Below are positions 33,417 through 41,666 of a DNA stretch of 64,000 nucleotides, one piece after another. Within the stretch, counting starts at the first letter, position 1. The number at the start of each line of letters is the position of its first letter. The notes under the pieces were generated by a model. That model searched no databases. It worked only from the letters and a program-made list of their open reading frames with translations, and was not told where the DNA came from. Origin of the DNA: Bacteroidota bacterium (lineage in GTDB: Bacteria; Bacteroidota; Bacteroidia; Bacteroidales; Dysgonomonadaceae); NCBI GenBank assembly GCA_023388315.1, contig JAEWGM010000017.1, positions 1 to 64,000 of the forward strand, read 5' to 3'. The position numbers and the translations under genes were made by a program.

Positions 33417-33438
33417 TTCACACTCCCATGGTGTGACA

Positions 33439-33471
33439 AAAAAACGGCTGAAAACTCAGCCGTTTTTTTAT
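33439..33471. terminator. Bidirectional rho-independent terminator
   Basis: AAAACGGCTGA-AAAC-TCAGCCGTTTT hairpin with T runs on both strands, between the convergent DUF4332 and phosphatase genes. Confidence 0.85.
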
Positions 33472-33995
33472 TGTAAGTTGTGCTCTTTTATAATGGTTTG
33501 CAACAATCCTTCGCACGCGTCTTCCAGCAAATCCATTACCAGTTCAAAACCGTCAGACTCGCCGTAGTAAGGGTCTGGAACATGTTTGTGCCCGGTTATT
33601 TGACGCGAAAAATCGGTCATCATATGAATTTTTTTCGCTTCTTCCGGTGTGGATGCCAACGATTTCACGTTCTTGTGGTTGTTGTTATCCATTACAATAA
33701 TGTAATCGAACTGATTCAAATCCGATGAAGAAATCTTCCTTGAGCGGCTGTTAAAATCATATCCTCTTTTTTCGCCATGCATGCGCATTCGCGCATCCGG
33801 AAGTTCGCCCTGATGCCAGCCCGATGTGCCTGCCGAGTCCACTTCAATTTCGTTTTCAAGATGATTTTTCTCAATCATTCGTTTCATAATGCCTTCGGCA
33901 GCCGGCGAACGGCAAATATTGCCAAGACAAACAAATAAAACCTTAATTTTATCCGTTTGAGCGTTTTGAGAGATGTTATCTTTTGAATTTGACAT
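33468..33995 (-). CDS. Low-molecular-weight protein-tyrosine phosphatase
   Basis: 175 aa from ATG 33995; a TTG 18 bases upstream is ignored. The P-loop CLGNICRSPAAEG holds the catalytic Cys and Arg near residues 25-32, and the general acid Asp is in PDPYYGES near 140. It removes phosphate from tyrosine, often paired with BY-kinases controlling exopolysaccharide. No kinase or capsule genes are close. The N-terminal ~18 residues are a polar extension. Its own -7 box is upstream. Confidence 0.92.
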   Translation of the reverse strand: MSNSKDNISQNAQTDKIKVLFVCLGNICRSPAAEGIMKRMIEKNHLENEIEVDSAGTSGWHQGELPDARMRMHGEKRGYDFNSRSRKISSSDLNQFDYIIVMDNNNHKNVKSLASTPEEAKKIHMMTDFSRQITGHKHVPDPYYGESDGFELVMDLLEDACEGLLQTIIKEHNLQ

Positions 33996-34019
33996 AATTA
34001 TAACCTTGAACAATTAGGA

Positions 34020-34027
34020 CAAAGATA
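34020..34027 (-). promoter_or_regulatory. Bacteroidota -7 box for the tyrosine phosphatase gene
   Basis: CAAAGATA on plus equals TATCTTTG on minus, 24 bases before the ATG. Confidence 0.6.
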
Positions 34028-34099
34028 GGTTATTTCGCTGTAATTCCCATAAAAATAACATACAAATGTGGCTTTAACGCGGTTGTTACATTTTTTGAT

Positions 34100-34107
34100 T
34101 ATCTTTG
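34100..34107 (+). promoter_or_regulatory. Bacteroidota -7 box for the DUF454 gene
   Basis: TATCTTTG, 23 bases before ATG 34131. Its presence makes the longer frame from 34068 unlikely. Confidence 0.6.
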
Positions 34108-34130
34108 TTTTTCAAAAATCATCCTCTGGA

Positions 34131-34601
34131 ATGAAGAAAAAAACGGATTCACTCGCCGCGCGCGAAATCACATTGATAAATACCAAAGAAATAAAAAAAA
34201 GTAGAATCGTGCGGGCTTTATATATGCTGGGCGGAACCCTTTCGTTGGGGTTGGCCATTTTGGGAATTTTCATTCCTGGCTTACCCGTTACGCCATTGGC
34301 GTTGTTAGCGGCAGCATTGTATGCCAAAAGTTCGGAGAAAATGTATAATTGGCTACTGAACAATAAGGTGTTGGGCCCCCGAATTAGAAATTACCACCGC
34401 AGGCAAGGTGTAACCCGCAAAGGCAAAGTGGGCATTATTATTTTTATGTCGGCTATGGTATTGTTTTCTTCGTTTGTGGTCATTCGCGATAATATGCCAT
34501 TGCGCTTAGTTATTCTCACGCTTGGTTTGATTGGCGGCATTGTGGTGTGGTTTTTCGTGCCAAACGGAAAAGAACCGGATGACACGGACGATGCGGCTTA
34601 A
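34131..34601 (+). CDS. DUF454 (YbaN-family) membrane protein
   Basis: 156 aa. Three TM helices; family block LGGTLSLGLAILGIFIPGLPVTPLALLAAALYAKSS, then WLLNNKVLGPRIRNYHRRQGVTRKGK. This is the YbaN/DUF454 pattern, of unknown function. The acidic tail is KEPDDTDDAA. The start was set by the promoter at 34100-34107. Its 3' end overlaps the convergent HD gene by 4 bases. Confidence 0.85.
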   Translation: MKKKTDSLAAREITLINTKEIKKSRIVRALYMLGGTLSLGLAILGIFIPGLPVTPLALLAAALYAKSSEKMYNWLLNNKVLGPRIRNYHRRQGVTRKGKVGIIIFMSAMVLFSSFVVIRDNMPLRLVILTLGLIGGIVVWFFVPNGKEPDDTDDAA

Positions 34602-35821
34602 TCTCTAAGATACGCGAAATAATATTTTTCAACTTTCTTTGAGAGCAGTTCTATATTCAACATATCCGATGCTTTGGATATGTCTCTCACTGTGCCGTCT
34701 TTGTAAAGAATATCTATGCTGTCGTCTTTTTCGCTGTACATATCGGTTGTAGCGATATCTGACGAGATAAAATAACGTGCCTTTCTTTCTGCTATTCCAT
34801 ACATTTTCATGTACTTATCCAATCGCGCCTGCAGCTTTCTTTCATCAGGTTTGGTTTCGGTGATTTCAATTTTGAATAACCTACGGTTAATCATTCCTTT
34901 GCTTAAAACGGATAAAACCGTGTCGGGATGCGATGCCCATACTTTCAGCGCCGACCAGATATCGTTATCGTCAAGATTCACAAAGTGTTGCAGCGCCTCG
35001 CTGTCTTGTTCAAAATGGCGCAAAGTAATTTCTTTCGATAAAAAGTAGGCGAGGGCAGGGGAGGAAAACAATTTCTCGCCACTTCGCACCAATTCTTTCG
35101 CTCGCATCAGCGTGTTGGAAAGCATTTTTTCGGCTGCCATCGCCGTTTTATGCAGATAAACCTGCCAATACATCAGGCGACGCGACATTAGGAAATTTTC
35201 AATGGAGTAAATTCCTTTGGATTCCACCACCAGTTTATCGTTTTTCACGTCCAGCATTTTAATGATGCGCGCCGAGCCGATGTTTCCTTCGCTCACGCCG
35301 GTGAAAAAACTGTCGCGCCGCAAATAATCCAAGCGGTCAACATCCAATTGCCCGCTCACCAGCTGATGCAAAAATTGTTTGTGATACGTATCGGTAAAAA
35401 TATCGATGGCCGTTTGCAGCTTGCCGTTCCACTCTTTATTCATTTGGCACATCAGCAAAAGCGATATTTCTTCGTGGTGAATATGCGGAACCAACGTGTA
35501 TTCCAACACATGGGAAAAAGGCCCGTGTCCGATGTCGTGCATTAAAATGGCGGCCATTGCGCCGTTGGCTTCTTCGTTGGTTATTTCGTGGCCCTTTTCT
35601 CTGAGGGTTTTCAACGCCTCGTCCATTAAAAACATGGCGCCAATGGAGTGGTGAAAACGCGTGTGTTGCGCCCCGGGGTACACAAACGATGCCATTCCCA
35701 ATTGACGGATGCGGTTCAAACGCTGCAGAAAAGGATGTTGAATAACATCATAAACAAAATCGTTGGGGATATTGATAAACCCGAAAACGGGATCGTTGAT
35801 TATTTTTCTTTTCTGTGCCAT
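34598..35821 (-). CDS. HD-domain phosphohydrolase (dNTPase/SAMHD1-like)
   Basis: 407 aa. HD motif: QHTRFHHSIGAMFLMDEAL (His), ILMHDIGHGPFSHVLEYTL (His-Asp near residue 95), and DVDRLDYLRRDSFFTG (Asp). These residues bind a metal in dGTPase-type and YwfO-type enzymes that cleave dNTPs to nucleoside and triphosphate. Whether this one acts on dNTPs is not shown. It is 22 bases after pyrF and last in the leftward purM-prfA-pyrF run. Confidence 0.9.
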   Translation of the reverse strand: MAQKRKIINDPVFGFINIPNDFVYDVIQHPFLQRLNRIRQLGMASFVYPGAQHTRFHHSIGAMFLMDEALKTLREKGHEITNEEANGAMAAILMHDIGHGPFSHVLEYTLVPHIHHEEISLLLMCQMNKEWNGKLQTAIDIFTDTYHKQFLHQLVSGQLDVDRLDYLRRDSFFTGVSEGNIGSARIIKMLDVKNDKLVVESKGIYSIENFLMSRRLMYWQVYLHKTAMAAEKMLSNTLMRAKELVRSGEKLFSSPALAYFLSKEITLRHFEQDSEALQHFVNLDDNDIWSALKVWASHPDTVLSVLSKGMINRRLFKIEITETKPDERKLQARLDKYMKMYGIAERKARYFISSDIATTDMYSEKDDSIDILYKDGTVRDISKASDMLNIELLSKKVEKYYFAYLRD

Positions 35822-35843
35822 GTGTTGTAGGGTGAAAATGAGT

Positions 35844-36671
35844 CTATTTCAAATATTTATCCAACATTTCCGCCATTTCTTGTTGCAATTTTTGTGCTTC
35901 CGTTGCAGCCGCCTTGGCAAAGTTTTCGGTTGCATCGGCATAGATAATGCCACGCGATGAGTTAACCAGCAAACCGCATTCTTTGTTCATTCCGTATCGG
36001 CACACTTCTTCCAACGAACCGCCTTGCGCGCCCACACCGGGAACCAACAGAAAATGATTGGGCGCGACTCTGCGAATGTCTTCGAATAACTTTCCCTGTG
36101 TAGCGCCCACCACATACATCATTTGTTCATCGGTTGCCCACTTTTGCGATGCGCGAAGCACTTTTTCAAACAACCGCTCCCCGTTTTCATCTCGTGTAAA
36201 CTGAAAATCGTGCGAACCTTTGTTGCTGGTAAGTGCCAGCAAAATCACCCATTTTTCGTTATAATGAAGGAACGGCGTAACGCTGTCTTCGCCCATATAG
36301 GGTGCCACGGTAACCGCGTCCACTTTGGCGGTTTCAAAAAAAGTGCGCGCGTACATTTCACTGGTGTTGCCGATATCGCCGCGTTTGGCATCGGCAATAA
36401 TAAACTGTTCGGGATAGCGTTGTTTGATGTATGCCACCGTTTTTTCAAACGCCATCCAGCCCATCAATCCCTGTCTTTCATAGAAAGCGAGATTGGGCTT
36501 AAAGGCCACACAATAGGGCGCTGTTTTATCGATAATCCCTTGGTTGAAAGCGTAAATGGGGTCTTCTTTTTCCAACAAGTGTTCGGGAATTTTGGTGATA
36601 TCGGTATCTAACCCCACACACAAGAACGATTTCTTTTTTTGAATTTGAGCAAAAAGTTGTTGTTTGGTCAT
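35844..36671 (-). CDS. pyrF: Orotidine 5'-phosphate decarboxylase
   Basis: 275 aa, last step of UMP synthesis. It is the longer bacterial type (OMPdecase type 2), with FLCVGLDTDITKIPEHLL near the start, the catalytic Asp/Lys block FIIADAKRGDIGNTSEMYA (~84-103), and VPGVGAQGGSLEE for phosphate binding. Complete. It lies 52 bases after the AbiEii-type gene and shares its direction. Confidence 0.95.
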   Translation of the reverse strand: MTKQQLFAQIQKKKSFLCVGLDTDITKIPEHLLEKEDPIYAFNQGIIDKTAPYCVAFKPNLAFYERQGLMGWMAFEKTVAYIKQRYPEQFIIADAKRGDIGNTSEMYARTFFETAKVDAVTVAPYMGEDSVTPFLHYNEKWVILLALTSNKGSHDFQFTRDENGERLFEKVLRASQKWATDEQMMYVVGATQGKLFEDIRRVAPNHFLLVPGVGAQGGSLEEVCRYGMNKECGLLVNSSRGIIYADATENFAKAAATEAQKLQQEMAEMLDKYLK

Positions 36672-36723
36672 TATATGGTTATCTGTTAGTTGGTTTATTG
36701 TTTTTCGATGAAATTATCTGATT

Positions 36724-37353
36724 TTAAAAATTTAAATATTCTCTTACTTTTTGAGTGATTATACCTTTAACGTTTTTCCATGCCCACTGATTTAATGAAA
36801 CGGGCGATTCACTTTTTTCCGCATCAGAAAAATAAACCAATGCTTGTGGAAGAGAGATTGCGAGCATTTGATTGGGATATTTTTTTGTGTGAAAATCCAT
36901 CATTTCTTTTAAACTGTATTTTTGTAAAAGCTGTGCAATATCCCAGAAGTCTTTTTTTACACCACGTCCCAATATAGCTTGCAGTTTCATAGCAATTAAG
37001 TCTGAATCACTATAAAATCGAATCGTATCAATAGCTTCAATTTTGCCTATCAGTGGATGTGGATAATAAACAATATCTACTTTAATATTCTGAATAAAAC
37101 CAAATACACCCCATTTAGAACTTCCGCCTTCATATTGAAAATCTTTTCCAAACTGTTTCCCTATTGCTTGGATAATTAATGAGTTGTCAAATTTTTCCAC
37201 AGAAAATAAATCCAAATCAATAGATTTTCTGTGTCCATATTTTAAAGCTAAAGCCGTTCCGCCAACCAAAGCAAAATCCTTTAGTTGGGGTAATTGCATC
37301 AGTGTTTTTAATACGGATAAAGTTCCGGGGTCGATTGTCTGTGTTTGTAGCAT
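36724..37353 (-). CDS. AbiEii/AbiGii-type nucleotidyltransferase (toxin-like)
   Basis: 209 aa. The nucleotidyltransferase signature FALVGGTALALKYGHRKSIDLDLFS (GG and DxD, residues ~28-52) and the conserved SDSDLIAMKLQAILGRGVKKDFWDIAQLL match the AbiEii/DUF1814 fold, known as the toxin of type IV abortive-infection systems. Such toxins transfer nucleotides to tRNA or proteins. It overlaps the upstream small gene by 46 bases. The pair is more AT-rich than prfA and pyrF on either side, suggesting later insertion. Confidence 0.82.
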   Translation of the reverse strand: MLQTQTIDPGTLSVLKTLMQLPQLKDFALVGGTALALKYGHRKSIDLDLFSVEKFDNSLIIQAIGKQFGKDFQYEGGSSKWGVFGFIQNIKVDIVYYPHPLIGKIEAIDTIRFYSDSDLIAMKLQAILGRGVKKDFWDIAQLLQKYSLKEMMDFHTKKYPNQMLAISLPQALVYFSDAEKSESPVSLNQWAWKNVKGIITQKVREYLNF

Positions 37354-37598
37354 TCAAATTCTTTTATGTCTTTGTTTAAAAGAGCAGCGGCTAAATACAT
37401 CTTTTTTTCGGGTAAGAAGCGAGCATTGAGTAAGACTTCGGATATTTTTTCAATTCCGTAAAACCGTCGGCATTCACGAATATCGTTGACATCTCCACGT
37501 TCAAAAACGCGTTGAATAACAAATTGATCACTTTTTTGATAATCGATATTATCAAAATCCACATCCCAGAAAATACGCTTTTCAAACTTTGGATTCAT
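37308..37598 (-). CDS. DUF6922-like partner of the AbiEii-type protein
   Basis: 96 aa: FEKRIFWDVDFDNIDYQKSDQFVI opening, then RVFERGDVNDIRECRRFYGIEKISEVLLNARFLPEKKMYLAAALL. This is the pattern of small proteins (DUF6922) encoded before AbiEii-like genes in Bacteroidota, presumed antitoxin or regulator. It has no winged-helix domain like classical AbiEi. It starts 12 bases after prfA, so it is likely expressed from that operon. Confidence 0.75.
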   Translation of the reverse strand: MNPKFEKRIFWDVDFDNIDYQKSDQFVIQRVFERGDVNDIRECRRFYGIEKISEVLLNARFLPEKKMYLAAALLNKDIKEFECYKHRQSTPELYPY

Positions 37599-37610
37599 AA
37601 TACATTGTTT

Positions 37611-38696
37611 TCAAATTTCCGTCTCTTTCATCCGTTCCGCGTTTTCGCTAACGATAAGATTATCTATAACATCTTGAATTTCACCGTCCATAAAAGCGGA
37701 TAGGTTATACACGGTATAGTTGATGCGATGGTCGGTAATGCGGCCTTGCGGATAATTGTAGGTGCGGATTTTTGCCGAGCGGTCGCCGGTGGAAACCAAT
37801 GTTTTTCTGCGCGACGCGATATCGCCCACACGCTTTGTGAGTTCCATATCGTAAAGCCGAGAACGAAGCATTTGCATGGCCGTTTCGCGGTTTTGCACTT
37901 GTGAACGCCCTTGCTGACACACAATGACAATGCCGGTTGGTTTGTGCGTAAGCTGCACTTTTGTTTCCACCTTGTTCACGTGCTGACCGCCGGCGCCGCT
38001 GGAGCGAGCGGTTTGAATTTCAATATCCGCAGGGTTTATTTCCACGTCAAATTCTTCCGCTTCGGGCAGCACAGCAACCGTTGCGGCGGATGTGTGTACG
38101 CGGCCTTGCGTTTCGGTTTGCGGCACCCGTTGCACCCTATGCACGCCCGATTCGTATTTCAAAATACCGTAAACGCCATCGCCGGAAACGGTGAAAATAA
38201 TTTCTTTGTAGCCTCCGGCAGTTCCTTCGTTAATGTTTGTTATTTCGGTTTGCCAGCCCTTGCTTTCGCAATATTTGCTGTACATTTTAAACAAATCGCC
38301 GGCGAAAATAGAGGCTTCGTCGCCTCCGGTGCCGGCGCGGATTTCCATAATCACGTTTTTTTCGTCTTCGGGATCGGCAGGAATCAGCAAAATCTTGATT
38401 TCTTCTTCCAGTTCGGGTATTTTGGCGGTATTAATGGAGAGTTCTTCGTTTGCCAATTGCCGCAAGTCGTTATCCGACTCGTTTTCGAGAATATGCTTGG
38501 CTTCGGCCACCGAGTCAAGAGCCGATTTGTACTCATTGCGCTTGTCCACAATTTTTTGCAAATCGCTATACTCTTTGTTGAGCTTCACAAACCGATTCAT
38601 ATCGGCAATTACCGATGGGTCGGCAAGCATTGTTTCCAACTCGCTGTGACGCGTCACTAAATGTTCTAATTTATCTAATAATGAGTTTTCTGCCAT
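37611..38696 (-). CDS. prfA: Peptide chain release factor 1
   Basis: 361 aa from ATG 38696; the longer frame runs into the intergenic repeat and is rejected. It reads UAA and UAG stop codons: the anticodon-like loop in the middle domain and the GGQ peptidyl-hydrolysis motif in RSSGAGGQHVNKVETKV (~228-244). RF1-type length, with no RF2 programmed frameshift. It is between purM and the AbiEii pair. Confidence 0.96.
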   Translation of the reverse strand: MAENSLLDKLEHLVTRHSELETMLADPSVIADMNRFVKLNKEYSDLQKIVDKRNEYKSALDSVAEAKHILENESDNDLRQLANEELSINTAKIPELEEEIKILLIPADPEDEKNVIMEIRAGTGGDEASIFAGDLFKMYSKYCESKGWQTEITNINEGTAGGYKEIIFTVSGDGVYGILKYESGVHRVQRVPQTETQGRVHTSAATVAVLPEAEEFDVEINPADIEIQTARSSGAGGQHVNKVETKVQLTHKPTGIVIVCQQGRSQVQNRETAMQMLRSRLYDMELTKRVGDIASRRKTLVSTGDRSAKIRTYNYPQGRITDHRINYTVYNLSAFMDGEIQDVIDNLIVSENAERMKETEI

Positions 38697-38703
38697 ATTA
38701 TTT

Positions 38704-38845
38704 ACCCGTAAATCCCCTGAAGGAGACATTTTTATTGATTTTTAAATAATCGAAATATTTTTGAGTTTATTTTTCTTCGTGTTCTAACTTAACATTCTCT
38801 GTGAGATACGTACCCTTTAAGTCCCCTTTAGGGGATTTAGGGGTA
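38704..38845. repeat. Inverted-repeat pair in the purM-prfA spacer
   Basis: ACCCGTAAATCCCCTGAAGG at 38704 onward faces GTCCCCTTTAGGGGATTTAG at 38821 onward. The two are reverse complements with a few changes and belong to the same family as the ends of the 4920-5197 element. The right copy abuts the purM stop and the left copy nearly reaches the prfA start. Confidence 0.65.
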
Positions 38846-40018
38846 TTAGGAGTAAATAAACGTTCCAAATTCACTTTCTATTGTCAATTGGCGTTCGGTT
38901 GATTTCTCCACACGTCCCACAATTTGGGCGTCCACGTTGAAAGATTTGGATATTTCGATAACGCGAGAAGCGTATTCTTCGGGTAGATAAATTTCCATCC
39001 GATGTCCCATATTAAACACTTTGTACATCTCTTTCCAATCGGTATCCGATTGTTCCTGAATGAGTTTAAACAGCGGTGGAATAGGGAAGAGGTTATCTTT
39101 GATAACGTGCAATCCTTCGCCCAAAAAATGCAATATTTTGGTTTGTGCGCCACCGGAACAGTGAACCATTCCGTGAATGTTTTGGCGCAATTCTTTTAAT
39201 ATCAATGATATAATTGGCGCGTAGGTGCGGGTGGGGGATAGCACCAACTTTCCGGCATCTATGCCCAATTCAGCAATTTCATCGGTAAGTTTTACTTGTC
39301 CGGAATACACTAATTCGGAAGGAATGGCAGAATCGAAACTTTCGGGATATTTTTGAGCCAGATAATTGGCAAAAACGTCGTGCCGAGCGGAAGTTAATCC
39401 GTTGCTGCCCATACCGCCGTTGTACGAATTCTCGTAAGTGGCTTGTCCCGAAGAAGATAAACCAACAATAACATCGCCGGCTTGAATATTGGCGTTATCA
39501 ATAACATCGGCGCGTTTCAGGCGGCACGTTACGGTGCTGTCCACAATAATGGTGCGCACCAAATCGCCCACATCGGCAGTTTCGCCGCCGGTGGGATAAA
39601 TATTCACGCCAAGGGACGAAAGTTCTTCGCACAACTCGTTGGTTCCGTTAATAATACCCGAAATTACTTCGCCCGGAATCAGGTTTTTGTTACGCCCAAT
39701 GGTTGACGAGAGTAAGATGTTATCCGTAGCGCCAACGCACAATAAATCGTCCACGTTCATAATGAGCGCGTCTTGGGCGATTCCTTTCCAAACGGATAAA
39801 TCTCCGGTTTCGCGCCAATAAACGTATGCCAACGACGATTTGGTTCCGGCGCCGTCGGCGTGCATAATGTTGCAATATTCGGGATTGCCGCCCAAAATAT
39901 CGGGAACGATTTTACAAAATGCCTTTGGAAAAAGTCCTTTGTCGATATTTTTTATCGCGTTGTGAACGTCTTCTTTGCCGGCGGAAACTCCGCGCTGTGA
40001 GTATCGTTGATTTTTCAT
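38846..40018 (-). CDS. purM: Phosphoribosylformylglycinamidine cyclo-ligase (AIR synthase)
   Basis: 390 aa, fifth step of purine synthesis. It is the longer Bacteroidota form: YSQRGVSAGKEDVHNAIKNIDKG near the start, MHADGAGTKSSLAYVYW, NVDDLLCVGATDNILLSSTIGRNKNLIPGEVI, TGGETADVGDLVRT and a C-terminal AIRS_C domain with MVHCSGGAQTKIL and FNMGHRMEIYLPEEYA. Part of the leftward run with prfA and pyrF. A -7 box is present upstream. Confidence 0.92.
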   Translation of the reverse strand: MKNQRYSQRGVSAGKEDVHNAIKNIDKGLFPKAFCKIVPDILGGNPEYCNIMHADGAGTKSSLAYVYWRETGDLSVWKGIAQDALIMNVDDLLCVGATDNILLSSTIGRNKNLIPGEVISGIINGTNELCEELSSLGVNIYPTGGETADVGDLVRTIIVDSTVTCRLKRADVIDNANIQAGDVIVGLSSSGQATYENSYNGGMGSNGLTSARHDVFANYLAQKYPESFDSAIPSELVYSGQVKLTDEIAELGIDAGKLVLSPTRTYAPIISLILKELRQNIHGMVHCSGGAQTKILHFLGEGLHVIKDNLFPIPPLFKLIQEQSDTDWKEMYKVFNMGHRMEIYLPEEYASRVIEISKSFNVDAQIVGRVEKSTERQLTIESEFGTFIYS

Positions 40019-40052
40019 TTAAACTTGCTTTGTGCGTTTATTTTACGTGAAC

Positions 40053-40060
40053 ACAAAAGT
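40053..40060 (-). promoter_or_regulatory. Bacteroidota -7 box for purM
   Basis: CAAAAGTA on plus equals TACTTTTG on minus, 34 bases before the ATG. Confidence 0.55.
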
Positions 40061-40240
40061 AATAAAAAAGAACAAATTAACCGATATAAAGAAAACATAT
40101 CTTTTTCCTATAATAAATATTATGTTTAATAAGGTTTTCGGGTGAAGCAAATTTAGAGTTGCTTTCCATAGTTTAGCCTCCCCCATAGATAACTTTGCTG
40201 ATTCTCTTTTGAAAAAAGCGATTGAGACCTCTTCACCCAT

Positions 40241-40274
40241 AAAAAAAGTGACGCCAACCATTGACGTCACTTTC
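40241..40274 (-). terminator. Rho-independent terminator after the TPR gene
   Basis: On minus, AAAGTGACG and CGTCACTTT pair around an 11-nt loop and end in seven T, 25 bases after the stop. Confidence 0.8.
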
Positions 40275-40298
40275 TGTTATGATATTCTAAATTTGCTA

Positions 40299-41579
40299 TT
40301 ACAGATCCAATTGTTTTTCAACAGCTTCCAACTCTTTTGATTTGTCAACACCCATAGTGCTTAAGTTGTAATAAACGTTTCTGAGCAGCAACAATACACC
40401 GTTTAATTCTTGCTCAGTTGCTGTACGTTCCTTCATTATGCTTTCCAACGATTCCAATAAAGGAAGGGATTGTTGGTAGAACGCCACCGTTTTTTTATCG
40501 TTTTCAATTTGTTGTTGTCTGTCGTTCAGGGTAGCTGTTTGCTCTTTCAGGTTTTGAGCTTGTACAATGTAATTCCTTGCTAATGCTTCAAGTCCTCTTT
40601 CGCAATTCGGATTGGCCGCGATGGCTTTTTTGTATTCTGCTTCTGCTCCGTCAAAGTCTCCTTTTTCTGCTAATAATGAACCTTTTACACTGTTCAAATC
40701 ACAAGCGTTTGATGGATCGTTTGCAATGGCTTGATCCAAATATTGCATAGCTTTGTCGTTTTCCCCTTGGCGGATAAATACGTTTACCAAATTAGGGATA
40801 AAGTATTTGCTTTGTGGGAATCTTTCCGCTCCTTGGTAAAGCGCTTCCATATATTTAACTGAATCGCCCAAGTTTTCGTATTCGCTGGCCATTAATTCAT
40901 AAATATCGCTTTCTTTATACGCGCTATTTTCGATAAACGGCTCTTTAGCTGCTCTTTCCAGCATATCTAACGCTCTTCTGTGGTTTTGCGCCTGAATAGC
41001 GGTGATAATGGCGTAGTATTTAATGGTTTGGTAAGTGCTGTCGATAGCAAACGCTTCTTTGCTGTCTTCAAACATTGGCAATGTGGGAATATCCCAATAA
41101 GCCTGGAAAAAATCGGCGGCTTTGTTGTAATCGTTTTGTTCGTTGTAATACACTCCACCGTTGATATAGAATGGATGATTTGCACGAAGCACTCCGGCAA
41201 TGTCTTTTCTCACGCGGTTTCTTACTCGTCCCCTGTCATCGGGAAGTTGTGCGAGTGAGTCGGCTTTTATGTATGGATGATAAGCTTCCATTAAGCCGTC
41301 GTACATCACTTTGTCGTTTGCGTCTTTGCCAAGCATGGCGTTTGTTCTTTCGTTATCGAACGCTTTGTTGCCAATATCGCCCATTACTTTCCACGTTTCG
41401 GGGTCGTTGGCTGTTTCGGCATTTGTTGACGCTTGTTTAATTAGTGTGCGAGCCTCATTCAGGTCGTTGCTTCCCAATGCCCTTTTAGCGTCTCTAAGAG
41501 CCGATTTTTGTGCAAACAAACTTGCTGCAGAAAAAACGGCTACTACAGTAAGGAATAAGATTCTTTTCATTTTATTCAT
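40299..41579 (-). CDS. Secreted tetratricopeptide-repeat protein
   Basis: 426 aa from ATG 41579 (an ATG three codons later is equally possible). Signal peptide MKRILFLTVVAVFSAASLFAQ. Several TPR-like helix pairs follow: AKRALGSNDLNEARTLIKQA, NDYNKAADFFQAYW, GENDKAMQYLDQAIANDP, KGDFDGAEAEYKKAIAANP. A coiled-coil-like stretch is near the end (QNLKEQTATLNDRQQQIENDKK). Scaffold function in the periplasm is inferred. It is 87 bases after gyrA in the same direction, a common pairing in Bacteroidales. Confidence 0.85.
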   Translation of the reverse strand: MNKMKRILFLTVVAVFSAASLFAQKSALRDAKRALGSNDLNEARTLIKQASTNAETANDPETWKVMGDIGNKAFDNERTNAMLGKDANDKVMYDGLMEAYHPYIKADSLAQLPDDRGRVRNRVRKDIAGVLRANHPFYINGGVYYNEQNDYNKAADFFQAYWDIPTLPMFEDSKEAFAIDSTYQTIKYYAIITAIQAQNHRRALDMLERAAKEPFIENSAYKESDIYELMASEYENLGDSVKYMEALYQGAERFPQSKYFIPNLVNVFIRQGENDKAMQYLDQAIANDPSNACDLNSVKGSLLAEKGDFDGAEAEYKKAIAANPNCERGLEALARNYIVQAQNLKEQTATLNDRQQQIENDKKTVAFYQQSLPLLESLESIMKERTATEQELNGVLLLLRNVYYNLSTMGVDKSKELEAVEKQLDL

Positions 41580-41666
41580 TTTAAAGTTGATTAAATAAGT
41601 TTTCAAATGGTTTTTTTAATTCTTTTATCTTTGACTGAAATAAACCAAAAAGTTTAAAATGAATGT

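Noticed and set aside
38704..38729. Longer prfA start
   Set aside because: The added residues are encoded by the intergenic repeat, and RF1 proteins start at the ATG used here.
40043..40270. 75-codon minus-strand frame between purM and the TPR gene
   Set aside because: It runs through the TPR gene terminator and the purM promoter, and its composition is dominated by Phe from poly-T sequence.
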